A stretch of 64,000 nt of DNA from JAKQHY01 sp034429475 (GCA_034429475.1 DAOUGD010000296.1:1-64000), one strand, 5' to 3'. Positions 53,425-62,943 are shown, counted from the stretch's first letter. The notes: generated by a model not told the origin, from the sequence alone. A program made the numbers and translations.

Positions 53425-56400
53425 TTGCCTTCTATCACGGCGATCTCCTCCGCCGTCAACCCGTACACCTGATACACCCGCGCGTTCAATTCCGCCTCCC
53501 ACGCGGCGACCTGCGGCCCCTGCCCCCGCGCGTCCAGCAACTTGCGCACCAGCCCCTCGATGGCGGCGCGTTGGTCGGGGGTCGGGTCGGGGATGGGGAT
53601 GCGTTCCATATAGGTAGCAATAAAACGTAGATACCCTTGCTGAATAGAGGGGCTTGTTTGCCGATAGAAATAATTGACAACTGAAGAATTCAAAATACCC
53701 AACAGGAACAAGCCATCTGTTGGCAAAATATACATTGTATTGCCACCGTACATTCCAACTTCATCATAGGTAAACTCGGGTTCTTTAGCAATGTCTGGGT
53801 AGATTATTTTAGGCTTCTCAAACTCGGAATAATAAGCCGTACTATCTTGAATTTCATACCATTGATAGGGACCAGGCTTTCGCCCACCTGGAATACCTGG
53901 TATTAGTCTATTTTTGAACTGCTGTAAATAATCGGCTATCGCAGTATAAGCACTTATATCAATACCCCGCCGGGCAAAGATGAGGTACAGCCCACTAAAA
54001 TCTACTCGCCAGCGGTCAATATCTCTTCCTCGAATCCAGGGTTTGATGATTTCTGAGCTACGCGGGTCTTCGGTAATCAACCTATCACGGGTAATTTGGT
54101 CAATCACAAAAGCCTCGTTCAATCCCGTTGTAATGCCGCGATAAAATTTGCCTTCGATAAGTTCTCCCAATGGCTTTCCGGCGTAACGGAGTTTGTTCAT
54201 AAGTGCGATGATCGTCGGTCTCACCAACGTCCACCCATCCGCCCGCAAACTGCTGCGCGGCTGCTCCCACGCGGCGGCCTGCGCCACCTCGCTCAGGTGA
54301 TCCACCACGCTCAGGTCGTCCACGGTGAGGGCGCGCACGGGGTGGTCGGCGGCGGGCGCGGCCTTGCGGAAGACGATGATCTGCGGGTAGGCAATCGCGC
54401 CAAACACCGGCAGGTCGCCAAAGTCAATGATCGCCTGCACGGTGGTCTGGGTGTTGAGGCTCTGGCGCAATTTCTCGCCATAGCCCGCCCGCAGCCACTT
54501 GTTGGACGTGATGAAGCTGGCGACGCCGCCCTCCCGCAGCAGTTGCAACGCGCGCGCGTAGAAGTAGACGTACAAATCGGCTGTGCCGGTGTACACGTCG
54601 GGATAGCGTTTCTTCAGCGTCGCCTTCAACGCCGCGCCCAACAACTCCTGCCGCACGTAAGGCGGATTCGCCACGATGATGTCGAAGCCCGGCGCGGCGT
54701 CTGCCTGCGGCGTGAACACTTCCGCGAAGTCCACCGCCCAATCGAAGGCGTCCGCGCCGCTTTCCTCGCTCGCCCACCCGGCAATCGTGGCTTTCAGCGC
54801 GTCAATCTGCGCCTTGAGCACCTTCTTCTCCGGGCCGTGCGCGGTCATAAAGCGCCCCTTGAGCGTGAAGAACTCCTCCACGTCGCGCTGGCGGAACAGA
54901 TCGGCCTGCAACGGCGCGGGCGCGGGCGCGGTGAGGCTGTCGCCGGTCTCGATTTTGAATTCCAGATTGGGCAGCGGCGGCGGGTCGTCGCCCTCGTAAT
55001 CCACCATCAGCGAGAGCCACAGGCGCAGCCGGGCGATGTTGACGGCGAAGGGGTCGAGGTCCACGCCGTAGAGGTTGCGCCGGATGATTTCCAGCTTGCG
55101 CTCGTAGGCCGAGCGCGCGTCCAGCCGCCGCGAGACAAAGAGCGCCTGGCGCAATTCCAACAACTCGTGCAGCATCCCCAGCAGGTACGCGCCGCTGCCG
55201 CACGCCAGGTCGCACACGGTCATGTCGCGCAGGGCGGTCAGGACGGCCTCCGGCTGGCGGAGGTCGCCGGCGTCGCGCTCTTCCACAAAGGCCGCCAGCG
55301 CTGCGTCGGATTCGCGCGGGCATGTGGCGCGCAAATAGCCTTTGAGCGCCTCGCGGCCCATAAAGGCCACCACCGGCTTGGGCGTGTAGTAGCTGCCGGA
55401 TTCGTGGCGGCCCGTCACCAGTTCCTCGAAGATTTTGCCGAGCATCTCCGGGTCCACCGCCACTTCCACGTCCAGGGGCGTGCTCTCGGTGACGGTGAAG
55501 TTGTAGCGGTAGAGCAGCTCCTCAAACAGCGGCCCGAAGACCGCGTCCGGCACGCTCACGTCCTCGCGCTCGTCCAGCGCTTCCTTCTCGAAGAGGCCGC
55601 CGTTGAGGTACGGCACGCGCCCGATCAGCGCGGCCAGCGGCCCATCCGCCGCGATGCCGGTGATGTCCACGCTGCCGGGGTTGTTCAGCCCGGAGAAGAA
55701 CAGGAGCTTGAGGCGGTCGCGGTAGAAAGATTCTTCGCTGCGCTCAGAATGACGTTCTGAAGGATGACGGTGGGATTCCCAGAGGGCGGCCAGGTAGCCG
55801 TCAGCCTGGGGGGAGCTTCCCCCATCGGGCGGGATGAGCCAGCCTTTGCGCTCCAGGAACACGATGAACAGCAGCCGGTTGAAGAGGCGTTGGGTGAAGA
55901 GGCGGGCGTCCTCGGCGGAGTCCAGGCCGGTCAGCCGGGATTCGACCGCCTCGAAATGCGCGCGGTACGTCGTGAAGAAGGCCTGAGTGACGGCCTCGAC
56001 ATCGAACGCCTCGTCGTGCCGTTGCTGGATGGCGAGCGGCGCGAGGCCGAAGAGGTTGGGGCTGAGCGTCGTCAGGTCGAGCATGGCGACGCGCTCGGCG
56101 GCGGTGCGCAGGCGCTCATGCGGGCCGATGGCGATCCGCCGCAGGACGCGACGGGCGACGCTGCTCCCGGCGTCCGCGTCGCGGCGATACTTCACATTGA
56201 CGAAGTGCCAGTGGCCGGCGTCCGCGTCGCTAAAGACGAACAGCGCGTAAGGATGATCCGGCAAAAGCCGGGCAATGATCGCGCGCTCGGCGACCAGCGA
56301 CAGGGGGAACTCGCGCCCGGTCTGCCCCCGCGCCAGGGGGAGGTACAGGATGTCGAAAGCGCCCAAATCGCCGGCGTGCCGCGCCAGCAGCGTAGGGTCG

Positions 56401-56567
56401 GCGGCCAGCAACGCGCGCGTCTCCGCCGGCCACTCGCGGGTGGAAAGCGGCGCGGCGGCGCGCGCGTAGTTGAGTTCGGTCCAAAAGAGCCGTTTCGCCG
56501 CGCTCAAGCCCTCGGTGGGCAGTTGGCGCAGCAGATCATAGATGCGTTGCGGGGTGGTGGTGGGCAT
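53421..56567 (-). CDS. Eco57I-like N6-adenine DNA methyltransferase
   Basis: 1048 aa. Class I amino-methyltransferase motifs: ESGSYYTPKPVV (motif X region), DLACGSGAYLLG (motif I, 453-464), NLYGVDLDPFAVNIARLRLWLS, and IVANPPYVRQ (motif IV NPPY, 634-637). The C-terminal third (about 780-1010, with IIKPWIRGRDIDRW) is the target-recognition part and is visibly more AT-rich than the rest of the gene. The N-terminal 250 residues are not clearly assigned. It should protect host DNA while the PLD-helicase attacks unmodified DNA. Residues about 267-280 (HPSERHSERSEES) are repeat-derived. Confidence 0.88.
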   Translation of the reverse strand: MPTTTPQRIYDLLRQLPTEGLSAAKRLFWTELNYARAAAPLSTREWPAETRALLAADPTLLARHAGDLGAFDILYLPLARGQTGREFPLSLVAERAIIARLLPDHPYALFVFSDADAGHWHFVNVKYRRDADAGSSVARRVLRRIAIGPHERLRTAAERVAMLDLTTLSPNLFGLAPLAIQQRHDEAFDVEAVTQAFFTTYRAHFEAVESRLTGLDSAEDARLFTQRLFNRLLFIVFLERKGWLIPPDGGSSPQADGYLAALWESHRHPSERHSERSEESFYRDRLKLLFFSGLNNPGSVDITGIAADGPLAALIGRVPYLNGGLFEKEALDEREDVSVPDAVFGPLFEELLYRYNFTVTESTPLDVEVAVDPEMLGKIFEELVTGRHESGSYYTPKPVVAFMGREALKGYLRATCPRESDAALAAFVEERDAGDLRQPEAVLTALRDMTVCDLACGSGAYLLGMLHELLELRQALFVSRRLDARSAYERKLEIIRRNLYGVDLDPFAVNIARLRLWLSLMVDYEGDDPPPLPNLEFKIETGDSLTAPAPAPLQADLFRQRDVEEFFTLKGRFMTAHGPEKKVLKAQIDALKATIAGWASEESGADAFDWAVDFAEVFTPQADAAPGFDIIVANPPYVRQELLGAALKATLKKRYPDVYTGTADLYVYFYARALQLLREGGVASFITSNKWLRAGYGEKLRQSLNTQTTVQAIIDFGDLPVFGAIAYPQIIVFRKAAPAADHPVRALTVDDLSVVDHLSEVAQAAAWEQPRSSLRADGWTLVRPTIIALMNKLRYAGKPLGELIEGKFYRGITTGLNEAFVIDQITRDRLITEDPRSSEIIKPWIRGRDIDRWRVDFSGLYLIFARRGIDISAYTAIADYLQQFKNRLIPGIPGGRKPGPYQWYEIQDSTAYYSEFEKPKIIYPDIAKEPEFTYDEVGMYGGNTMYILPTDGLFLLGILNSSVVNYFYRQTSPSIQQGYLRFIATYMERIPIPDPTPDQRAAIEGLVRKLLDARGQGPQVAAWEAELNARVYQVYGLTAEEIAVIEGK
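55728..55772. repeat. repeat-derived insertion within the methyltransferase gene
   Basis: AGATTCTTCGCTGCGCTCAG followed by AATGACGTTCTGAAGGATG is a typical palindromic intergenic repeat sequence, translated in frame on the minus strand as HSERSEES. It shares its core with the insertion at 50505-50575. Confidence 0.7.
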
Positions 56568-56657
56568 AGGCGTTACCTCTCGCTGGCCGTCAGGCGTTGC
56601 CCCGGGCTATCGCAAGCCGCAGGGTGATTTTTGTCAGGAGTCACGCAAACCAGTGAA

Positions 56658-56723
56658 AATTTACCGCAGAGCACGCAGAGATCGCGGAGATTTTTATGGG
56701 GTCTCAGCGTGCTCCGCGGTGAA
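56658..56723. repeat. intergenic inverted repeat, family A copy 3
   Basis: TTTACCGCAGAGCACGCAGA on the left and CTCAGCGTGCTCCGCGGTGAA on the right form an imperfect hairpin. The remaining gap (56568-56848) contains no gene. Confidence 0.75.
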
Positions 56724-56848
56724 GAAAGAGACCCCTTGCGTCAGTCCTTTGTATGCAATGGATACGGCTATCAGTATAGGGGGATTGTGGGGGGAGTCAA
56801 ATTTTTCGACCGGCGCAATCGCTGACCCGTGATTGACAAAACCTGTCG

Positions 56849-57535
56849 CTATCCGGGATAGGCGCCGGTCTTTTGGGCAACGAACCGCACGACCGCGTCC
56901 GCCTGGGAGATTCCGCCGGCCGGGACATCTACGATGTCACCACCCTTGAAGTGCAGGCGCAGCGCGCCGCTCAGCCGCACGCCCCTATACCTCCCCGTGA
57001 GTGGCTCCGTTTTGGTCAAATCCCGCCACAGCACGCGGCGACCGTCGCGCCTGGTGATCCCCTCCTCGTCTATGACGCGCGGCCAGCGCAGGATGAGCGC
57101 CCAAAGGTAGCCCGCAAAGGCCACAAGTCCGACGGTGAAGAGCAGCGGATCGAGGCGCTCAAAATCTATCGCCATCCAGACGAACATCCCGGCCAGCCCC
57201 AAGTGAAACGCCATCAACCCGCCCATAAGCGCTTTTTGCAATGCGGTCAACTTCACGTCCAGGCGATTGCCTATCCGCGCCAGGTTCCGGGCGGCTTCGG
57301 CGAAGGCCGGATCAAGCCGCGCGGCGGTTCGATAAGCCATCTCAGCGATGCTGCGGCGTCCCAGGCTTTCCAGGATCATCCCATGCAGATTATGCGCTTC
57401 GGGGAACCGCCGGTATGCGTCCAGGACCGCTTCACATTCACGGAGCGCCATTTCAAACGCGCCCTGTTCTTTGTAAGTGTACGCCGCTTTCAGCCGTTGT
57501 TGTATCTCTGGCGACAGGTCAGAAACGGTGATCAT
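56849..57535 (-). CDS. TPR-containing membrane protein
   Basis: 228 aa. Two to three TPR-like helices at the N-terminus (AAYTYKEQGAFEMALRECEAVLDAYRRFPEAHNLHGMILESLGR, AEMAYRTAARLDPAFAEAARNLA), two membrane helices (about 108-122 and 132-150), and a C-terminal small beta domain resembling a bacterial PH-like fold (VIDEEGITRRDGRRVLWRDLTKTEPL). Function unknown. It lies three bases after the CPBP protease gene and is probably co-transcribed with it. Confidence 0.75.
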   Translation of the reverse strand: MITVSDLSPEIQQRLKAAYTYKEQGAFEMALRECEAVLDAYRRFPEAHNLHGMILESLGRRSIAEMAYRTAARLDPAFAEAARNLARIGNRLDVKLTALQKALMGGLMAFHLGLAGMFVWMAIDFERLDPLLFTVGLVAFAGYLWALILRWPRVIDEEGITRRDGRRVLWRDLTKTEPLTGRYRGVRLSGALRLHFKGGDIVDVPAGGISQADAVVRFVAQKTGAYPG

Positions 57536-57538
57536 GGG

Positions 57539-58549
57539 TCACCCCTCCTCTTCCGTCAAAAGCGTTGGGGGCGACGGTGGGGTCGCGCCGCTGTATGCCG
57601 CGAGCGCCCTATGCCAACTCAGCCGCCCGCGCGTGTACTTCACCCACAGCGCCACGAGTCCCGCCCCCATCAGCATGGCGATCACGCCGATCAGCCCGGC
57701 CTCCGGCCCGAACGCGCCGCCCGTCCACAGCGCCGGCCCACCTTGTTGGAGGACGAGGTAACTCGTGCCGGACGCGCCGCCGCTCACCGGGAAGCCGAAG
57801 ACGTTGCCCTGGAAAAAGTTCCAGGTCAGGTGCAGGCCCAGGGAGATCGCCAGCTCGCCGGTCAGCACGTAGGGCAGTCCCAAAAACAGCCCGGCCAGGA
57901 CCAGGTTGAGGGTGCTGACGAGCGTGGCGTTCTGATTTCCCAGGTGCATCAGCCCGAAGAGGGCGGAGGTGAGGCCGTAGCTGATGAGCAGCGCCCCTTT
58001 CGGCCCGAGCCGGCGGAAGTTCAACCCTTCCGCCAGATTCCGCAACCAGTAACCGCGCGTCATGACTTCTTCCTGAAGGCTGACGTTGATGAAGAGGACG
58101 GCGTAGAGCAGGAGGCCGACGCCAAACGTGGAGGCGTTGGTCTGAAAGCTGCCCGTGATCGTCACCCACCCGGCCAGCCGCTCGACCGCGAAGACGCCGC
58201 CCATCAAGACTGCGCCGAGCGCCATCCCAAAGCCCAGGTCGGCCCACCAGCCGCGATCCAACGCGAAGCCAAACGCCTTGAAGGGGCGGCGATCCAGAAA
58301 GCGCCCCGCCAGCAGCAGACTGACGAGGATACAGAGCGAGGTCAGGCTCACCCGAACGAGGTTCGTCGCCACCCGCACGGCCAGGCTCGCCCAGAGCGCG
58401 GAGTCCTTCAGCGCGCCCTCCAGCCAGGAAAACGTCGTCGTGACGATCCAATACAGCAGCGCCGTGATGGCTAACTGCGCTATCATCCGCCACCCGGCGC
58501 GCAGCCGCCCCTGCGCGGCGTTCCAAACTATCGCTTTGACTCTTTCCAT
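57539..58549 (-). CDS. CPBP-family intramembrane metalloprotease
   Basis: 336 aa with about eight membrane segments. The CPBP/Abi motifs are present: QEEVMTRGYWLRNL (EExxxR), FGLMHLGN (FxxxH) and LGLHLTWNF (HxxxN/D). Homologues cleave membrane substrates, for example CAAX-type processing or bacteriocin immunity. No substrate can be named. It leads a two-gene unit with the TPR membrane protein. The start is ATG 58549 with AAAGAGGGAAC upstream. Confidence 0.86.
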   Translation of the reverse strand: MERVKAIVWNAAQGRLRAGWRMIAQLAITALLYWIVTTTFSWLEGALKDSALWASLAVRVATNLVRVSLTSLCILVSLLLAGRFLDRRPFKAFGFALDRGWWADLGFGMALGAVLMGGVFAVERLAGWVTITGSFQTNASTFGVGLLLYAVLFINVSLQEEVMTRGYWLRNLAEGLNFRRLGPKGALLISYGLTSALFGLMHLGNQNATLVSTLNLVLAGLFLGLPYVLTGELAISLGLHLTWNFFQGNVFGFPVSGGASGTSYLVLQQGGPALWTGGAFGPEAGLIGVIAMLMGAGLVALWVKYTRGRLSWHRALAAYSGATPPSPPTLLTEEEG

Positions 58550-58620
58550 CAGTTCCCTCTTTTGGAGTGCAAGATGATTGTATTATCAGTTGTTACGCAG
58601 TTCCCCACGAAAGAGAAGAA

Positions 58621-58699
58621 TTTTACCGCCGAGAACGCCGAGAACGCTGAGTTTTTTTTATCTTTTCTCTGCGTTCTCCGCGTACTCTGCGGTGAAAAA
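58621..58699. repeat. intergenic inverted repeat, family A copy 4
   Basis: TTTTACCGCCGAGAACGCCG on the left and TACTCTGCGGTGAAAAA on the right, with a T-run in the middle, in the divergent gap between the protease and the WD40 gene. A TATAAT at 58721-58727 lies just before the WD40 start. Confidence 0.75.
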
Positions 58700-58765
58700 T
58701 GAGAAATCGCGTAACGACTGTATTATAATGCATAGGAAAAGTGTGGTGATGTGAGGGGATCCCTA

Positions 58766-61700
58766 ATGTCAAACTTTCTGTCCCAAATCCCTGATTTTTC
58801 CGTCACACCCCTGCCCGACGCCGAATGGGAGCGCATCCTCAAGCAGGGCGTGGCCGGCCGGCATTGGGCCGACCTGTGGCGGCTGGCGCGCATCGCGCCG
58901 CTGGTGTGGGGCGCGCGCTTATGCCGCGCCCTGCGCCCGCGAGACTGGCGTCCCCCCACCGGGCAGGAGGCTTACGCCCGCCTCGTCGCTCTGGCTGCCG
59001 CCCTGCCCGACCCGGCGGACGTTCCCTTCGTCCGCAAACTGCCGCGCGGCGTCCCGGCCAACATCACCACCGAGCTCCAGATCAGCCCGGATGGGACGCT
59101 GCTGGCTGTCAACGGCAACGGCCCGATTCTCATCTTTCGTATGCCAGACGGGAGCCTGGTGCGCACTCTCCGCGCCGAGCGTTTCATCCACAACTGCGCC
59201 TTCAGCCCCGACGGGCGCACCCTGGCGACCCAATCTTGGGACGAGTACCCGCGCCTGTGGGATTTGACCGACCCGGAGCGCCCCTCGCGCCTGCTCCGGC
59301 CCGGCGACTTTGACGCCGCCTTCGAGGCCATCTACTTCACGCCGGATGGCGCGCAGTTGGTGGTGTTGTGCGGCGACTCTATTGACTTGTGGACGGTAGC
59401 CTCTGGCGCACTCAAGCCCCTCAATGGTCACACCATGCGGGTCAAACACGCGATCATCACCGCCGACAGCCGGCGCCTGTACACCGGCAGCGCGGATAAA
59501 ACCGTGCGCGTCTGGGCGCTGCCAGAAGGGGAGTTGCTGCACACCTGGAAACAAGGCGACAGCGTCGAATGTATGGCCCTCAGCCCCGATGAGACGCGCC
59601 TGGCCATCGGCGAGGATCGCCATACGTGCGCGGTCAAAGTGCGAGATACGGCCACCGGCGCGGAAAAACTCTTCGGCAGTCACGGCAACGCGATCACCAG
59701 CGTTGCCTTCAGCCCGGATGGGACGCTGCTCGCCAGCGGCGGGCGGCAAAACGTGGGCGTGTGGCGCGTGGCGGATGGCAAGCTGCTCCACGATCTGCGC
59801 GGTCACGAAAATTTCGTGGGATGTGTCACCTTCAGCGCGGATGGGCGTTACATCCTCAGCGGCGGCTACGATCAAACGATCCACATCTGGCGCGCGGCGG
59901 ATGGCGCGCTCGTGCAGGTCTGGCGCGGCCCCACCAGCTACACCGATCCGATTGTTCCCCTGCCCGATGGCCGGTGGGTGGCCTCGTGCGGCTGGAAGGA
60001 GGAACACGTCTGGCTGTGGCGCTGGCTCCCCCATCCCGACGCCGTCACCCCGCTGGAACACCTCGGCGATGCTTATTGGGAGTGGGTGAGTGACAGCGTC
60101 CTCCGCGACGACCTCAGTGACGGCGAGCGTGACTGGCTCGCCTTTGCCCACGCCCTCGGCGCGGTGCGTCTGCCGATGACGGCGCTCCACGCCGACCTCG
60201 ACGCGCTCTCCGGCCGGCTCACGCTCCCGCCGGGCGAAAGCCTGCTGCCGCATCTGAACGAGGACGCCGTTTTCGCCGCCCTTCACGCCGGAGATTGGGA
60301 ACTGCTGGCGCAGCAGGCGGACAAGCTCGGGGCGGCGCTGCCCCTGCGCCAACGCGCGGCGGCGGTGGGCGAGTTGGAGAAGCTGGCCGAGCGGAGTTAC
60401 GCCCCTGACCATGAGGCTTCCGCGGAGTCCATCCGCCAACTGGCGCGCACGATCCTGCGCGTCTGGGCCGACCACAAGCAGGACTACGCCTCGACCGCGC
60501 GCCACGCACTGGGGCGGCTGTTCATCGCCCACGGCGCGGCCCTCACCGGCCCGGTGCAGAGCAGCCTCTTCGCCTATCTCCAGGCGGAACAGGACAAGGT
60601 CCTCTACCATTTTCTCAATCAAGACTGGTCGCGGCTGGAAATCCAGCGAGACCCCGACCTCATCGCGCTCACCGTGAAACAGGCCCTGGGTCAGGGCGGC
60701 GACCTGGCGGCGCGGGTGCTGCGCAGCGCGGCCCAGGCCGATCGCGCCGTTGTGACCGTCGCTATGGCGCGCGCCACAGGGGACGCCGCCCGGTATCTGC
60801 CCCGCGACCCGGCGCAGCGCGCGTTGCACTACTTCCTGTTGGCGCAATGGGAGGACTACGAAGCGCTGGACGTGGATTGCAGTCTCCTGGGCGCGGCCTA
60901 CCTGGCGGCTCCCGCCCCGCTCAAGCATCTCATTGCCGCGCACGCCCGGCGGCACGGGCGCATCGAGTGGGTGCGCGCCGTCGCGCATCTGTCTGAACTT
61001 AAGCGCGGGCTGGATGGCGACGAATTCTGGATCGCGCTGGCCGAGACGCTGGCGCAGGGACAGCACTGGCATCAACTCTGGGAGTTGACGCAGAAACTCC
61101 CTCTGCGCGCCGGCCTGCTGCTTCTCCAACGCCTGCCCGGGCGCGATTGGCGGCCCACCGGCGGCGACGCGCCCCGCTTCGCCGCCCTGTTGGAAACCGT
61201 CGCGCATTGTCCCGCCGAGCTGCCTGTCGCGCCGCCACGGGAATTTTTCGCCGGACACGACAGCGCGTTCGCCCTCAGCCCGGATGGGGAATGGTTGGCG
61301 TACAACAGTGCGCGGGGTATTGAACTACGCCACTTGCCGACCGGGGAACAACGCCAGATGTATGATTTCGATAGTCGGACGGGATTCAGGACCCTGGCGT
61401 TCAGTCCCGATGGAAACTACGTGGCCGGCGCCAGCAAAGAACAGGTTTACTTCTGGCGCGTGGCCGACGGCAAGAAGTATTTCAACCATGCGCTGCGCGC
61501 CGAAGCGCGGCTGGTCTTCACGCCGGATGGGCGCTATGCAGTAGGTTGGGGCCGGGGGTGGGACCTCCCGCTGCTGTGTTGGGATATGGCAGAACGCACC
61601 TGCACCGAGTTGGCGTCGCGTGACTTGAGCATCGGATATGTGCAGGTGCGGCCCCAGGGGGATTGGGTCGCCACGGGGCGTTTTTTGGGCGAGGGCAGCA

Positions 61701-62443
61701 TCCGCCGCTGGCGCCTGCCGGACGGGGAGCCGCTGCCGCCGTTTGGCGCTGAGGACGACCCGGACTCGATTCGCGCGTTGCGCTTCAGTCCCGACGGCGC
61801 GCTGCTGCTCAGCGGGCACAAGAGCAACGCGCTCCGGGTATGGGATGCGGAGTCGGGGACCCTGTTGACCACGCTGCGCGCGCACGACCATCCGCCGACG
61901 CAGTTGGCCTTCAGCCCCGATGGGCAGACGTTGGCCTCCGCCGACCATTTCACCATGTACTTCTGGCGCGTCCCGGCTTTTGAGAAATATGCCACGCCGG
62001 TGGCCCTGAGTTCACAGCTCAGTTACGAGCCGCCGGTGGGATTGGCTTTCAGCCCGAACGGACGCATCGTCGCCCTGACTCGCAAGGATAACCGCTACAT
62101 CGTTCTTTGCCATACGGCGCGTGGGACGGATCTGGGCCGGATGGATGCCGGCGAGTTCCGGTTTCGGGTGACGGACGTGGCCTTTACTTCCGACAGTACG
62201 ACGTTGGTCTGTGCGACCGGCAGTTCTTATGTGCAGCTTTGGCCCCTGACCAGCGCGCTGCTGATGGATACCCGCCCCGACGAACTCAACGCCGCCGACG
62301 TCGCCTGGCTGGAAAGCCTGATGGCGCGCGCGCCGGAGCCGTGGGGTCAGGCGATGCTCGCTCTGCTGCGCTGGCAGCGGCAGCACGACATTGAATTGGA
62401 AGACGCTCAGCCATTGTTTGGGGATTTTGATATTGAGTTGTAA
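58766..62443 (+). CDS. large WD40 protein with internal duplication
   Basis: 1225 aa from ATG 58766 (GTG 58751 also open). No signal peptide or membrane helix. A WD40 propeller lies at about residues 95-430 (ELQISPDGTLLAVNG, FSADGRYILSGGYDQTIHIW) and a second at about 830-1185 (LRFSPDGALLLSGHKSNALRVWD). Each is preceded by the same leader motif: HWADLWRLARIAPLVWGARL..RDWRPPTG near residue 33 and HWHQLWELTQKLPLRAGLLL..RDWRPTGG near 770. The middle (about 440-760) is alpha-helical. The protein is therefore two copies of a leader-plus-propeller unit around a helical core. It is probably a scaffold; function unknown. Confidence 0.8.
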   Translation: MSNFLSQIPDFSVTPLPDAEWERILKQGVAGRHWADLWRLARIAPLVWGARLCRALRPRDWRPPTGQEAYARLVALAAALPDPADVPFVRKLPRGVPANITTELQISPDGTLLAVNGNGPILIFRMPDGSLVRTLRAERFIHNCAFSPDGRTLATQSWDEYPRLWDLTDPERPSRLLRPGDFDAAFEAIYFTPDGAQLVVLCGDSIDLWTVASGALKPLNGHTMRVKHAIITADSRRLYTGSADKTVRVWALPEGELLHTWKQGDSVECMALSPDETRLAIGEDRHTCAVKVRDTATGAEKLFGSHGNAITSVAFSPDGTLLASGGRQNVGVWRVADGKLLHDLRGHENFVGCVTFSADGRYILSGGYDQTIHIWRAADGALVQVWRGPTSYTDPIVPLPDGRWVASCGWKEEHVWLWRWLPHPDAVTPLEHLGDAYWEWVSDSVLRDDLSDGERDWLAFAHALGAVRLPMTALHADLDALSGRLTLPPGESLLPHLNEDAVFAALHAGDWELLAQQADKLGAALPLRQRAAAVGELEKLAERSYAPDHEASAESIRQLARTILRVWADHKQDYASTARHALGRLFIAHGAALTGPVQSSLFAYLQAEQDKVLYHFLNQDWSRLEIQRDPDLIALTVKQALGQGGDLAARVLRSAAQADRAVVTVAMARATGDAARYLPRDPAQRALHYFLLAQWEDYEALDVDCSLLGAAYLAAPAPLKHLIAAHARRHGRIEWVRAVAHLSELKRGLDGDEFWIALAETLAQGQHWHQLWELTQKLPLRAGLLLLQRLPGRDWRPTGGDAPRFAALLETVAHCPAELPVAPPREFFAGHDSAFALSPDGEWLAYNSARGIELRHLPTGEQRQMYDFDSRTGFRTLAFSPDGNYVAGASKEQVYFWRVADGKKYFNHALRAEARLVFTPDGRYAVGWGRGWDLPLLCWDMAERTCTELASRDLSIGYVQVRPQGDWVATGRFLGEGSIRRWRLPDGEPLPPFGAEDDPDSIRALRFSPDGALLLSGHKSNALRVWDAESGTLLTTLRAHDHPPTQLAFSPDGQTLASADHFTMYFWRVPAFEKYATPVALSSQLSYEPPVGLAFSPNGRIVALTRKDNRYIVLCHTARGTDLGRMDAGEFRFRVTDVAFTSDSTTLVCATGSSYVQLWPLTSALLMDTRPDELNAADVAWLESLMARAPEPWGQAMLALLRWQRQHDIELEDAQPLFGDFDIEL

Positions 62444-62475
62444 ACTGAAAGCTAACTACCTTTGGAGGATGAACG

Positions 62476-62943
62476 ATGACCACTATACTGTTTTCGCAGT
62501 GTTTAGCGCAGGTGCGCCAGATCGTGCAAGGCGGCGCGGATCGGGATGCGACTTTGCTGGCGGTGTGTGAAACCCTCAAACGAAACATCCCGCACTACGA
62601 TTGGGTCGGCTTTTATTTGGTAGACCCGGCGCGGGAGCAGGAATTGGTGCTTGGCCCCTACGTCGGCGCGCCCACCGAGCACACCCGCATCGCGTTTGGG
62701 CAGGGCATCTGCGGGCAGGCTGCCGCCACGGAACTCACCTTCGTCATCCAGGACGTTGCCCAGGAGACCAACTACCTCTCGTGCAGTCCCGATGTGCAAT
62801 CGGAGATCGTCGCGCCGATTTTCAAAGACGGCAAAGTGGTCGGCGAAATTGACATTGACTCGCACGCCCTCGCGCCGTTTACTCCGGCGGATCAACAATT
62901 CCTGGAAGACGTCGCCGCCCTCGTCGCACCGTTGCTGGGGTAG
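62476..62943 (+). CDS. GAF-domain protein, fRMsr-like
   Basis: 155-aa single GAF domain: HYDWVGFYLVDPAREQELVLGPYVGAPTEHTRIAFGQGICGQAAAT..VIQDVAQETNYLSCSPDVQSEIVAPIFKDGKVVGEIDIDSHALAPFT. The order of blocks follows free methionine-(R)-sulfoxide reductase, and two of the family's redox cysteines (GIC, LSC) are present, while the first one appears to be missing. It may reduce free Met-R-sulfoxide or be a related sensor. GGAGGATGAACG precedes the ATG. Confidence 0.75.
   Translation: MTTILFSQCLAQVRQIVQGGADRDATLLAVCETLKRNIPHYDWVGFYLVDPAREQELVLGPYVGAPTEHTRIAFGQGICGQAAATELTFVIQDVAQETNYLSCSPDVQSEIVAPIFKDGKVVGEIDIDSHALAPFTPADQQFLEDVAALVAPLLG

Noticed and set aside
58919..61258. 779-aa minus-strand open frame opposite the WD40 gene
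   Set aside because: Antisense shadow; the + strand has evident WD40 repeats throughout.
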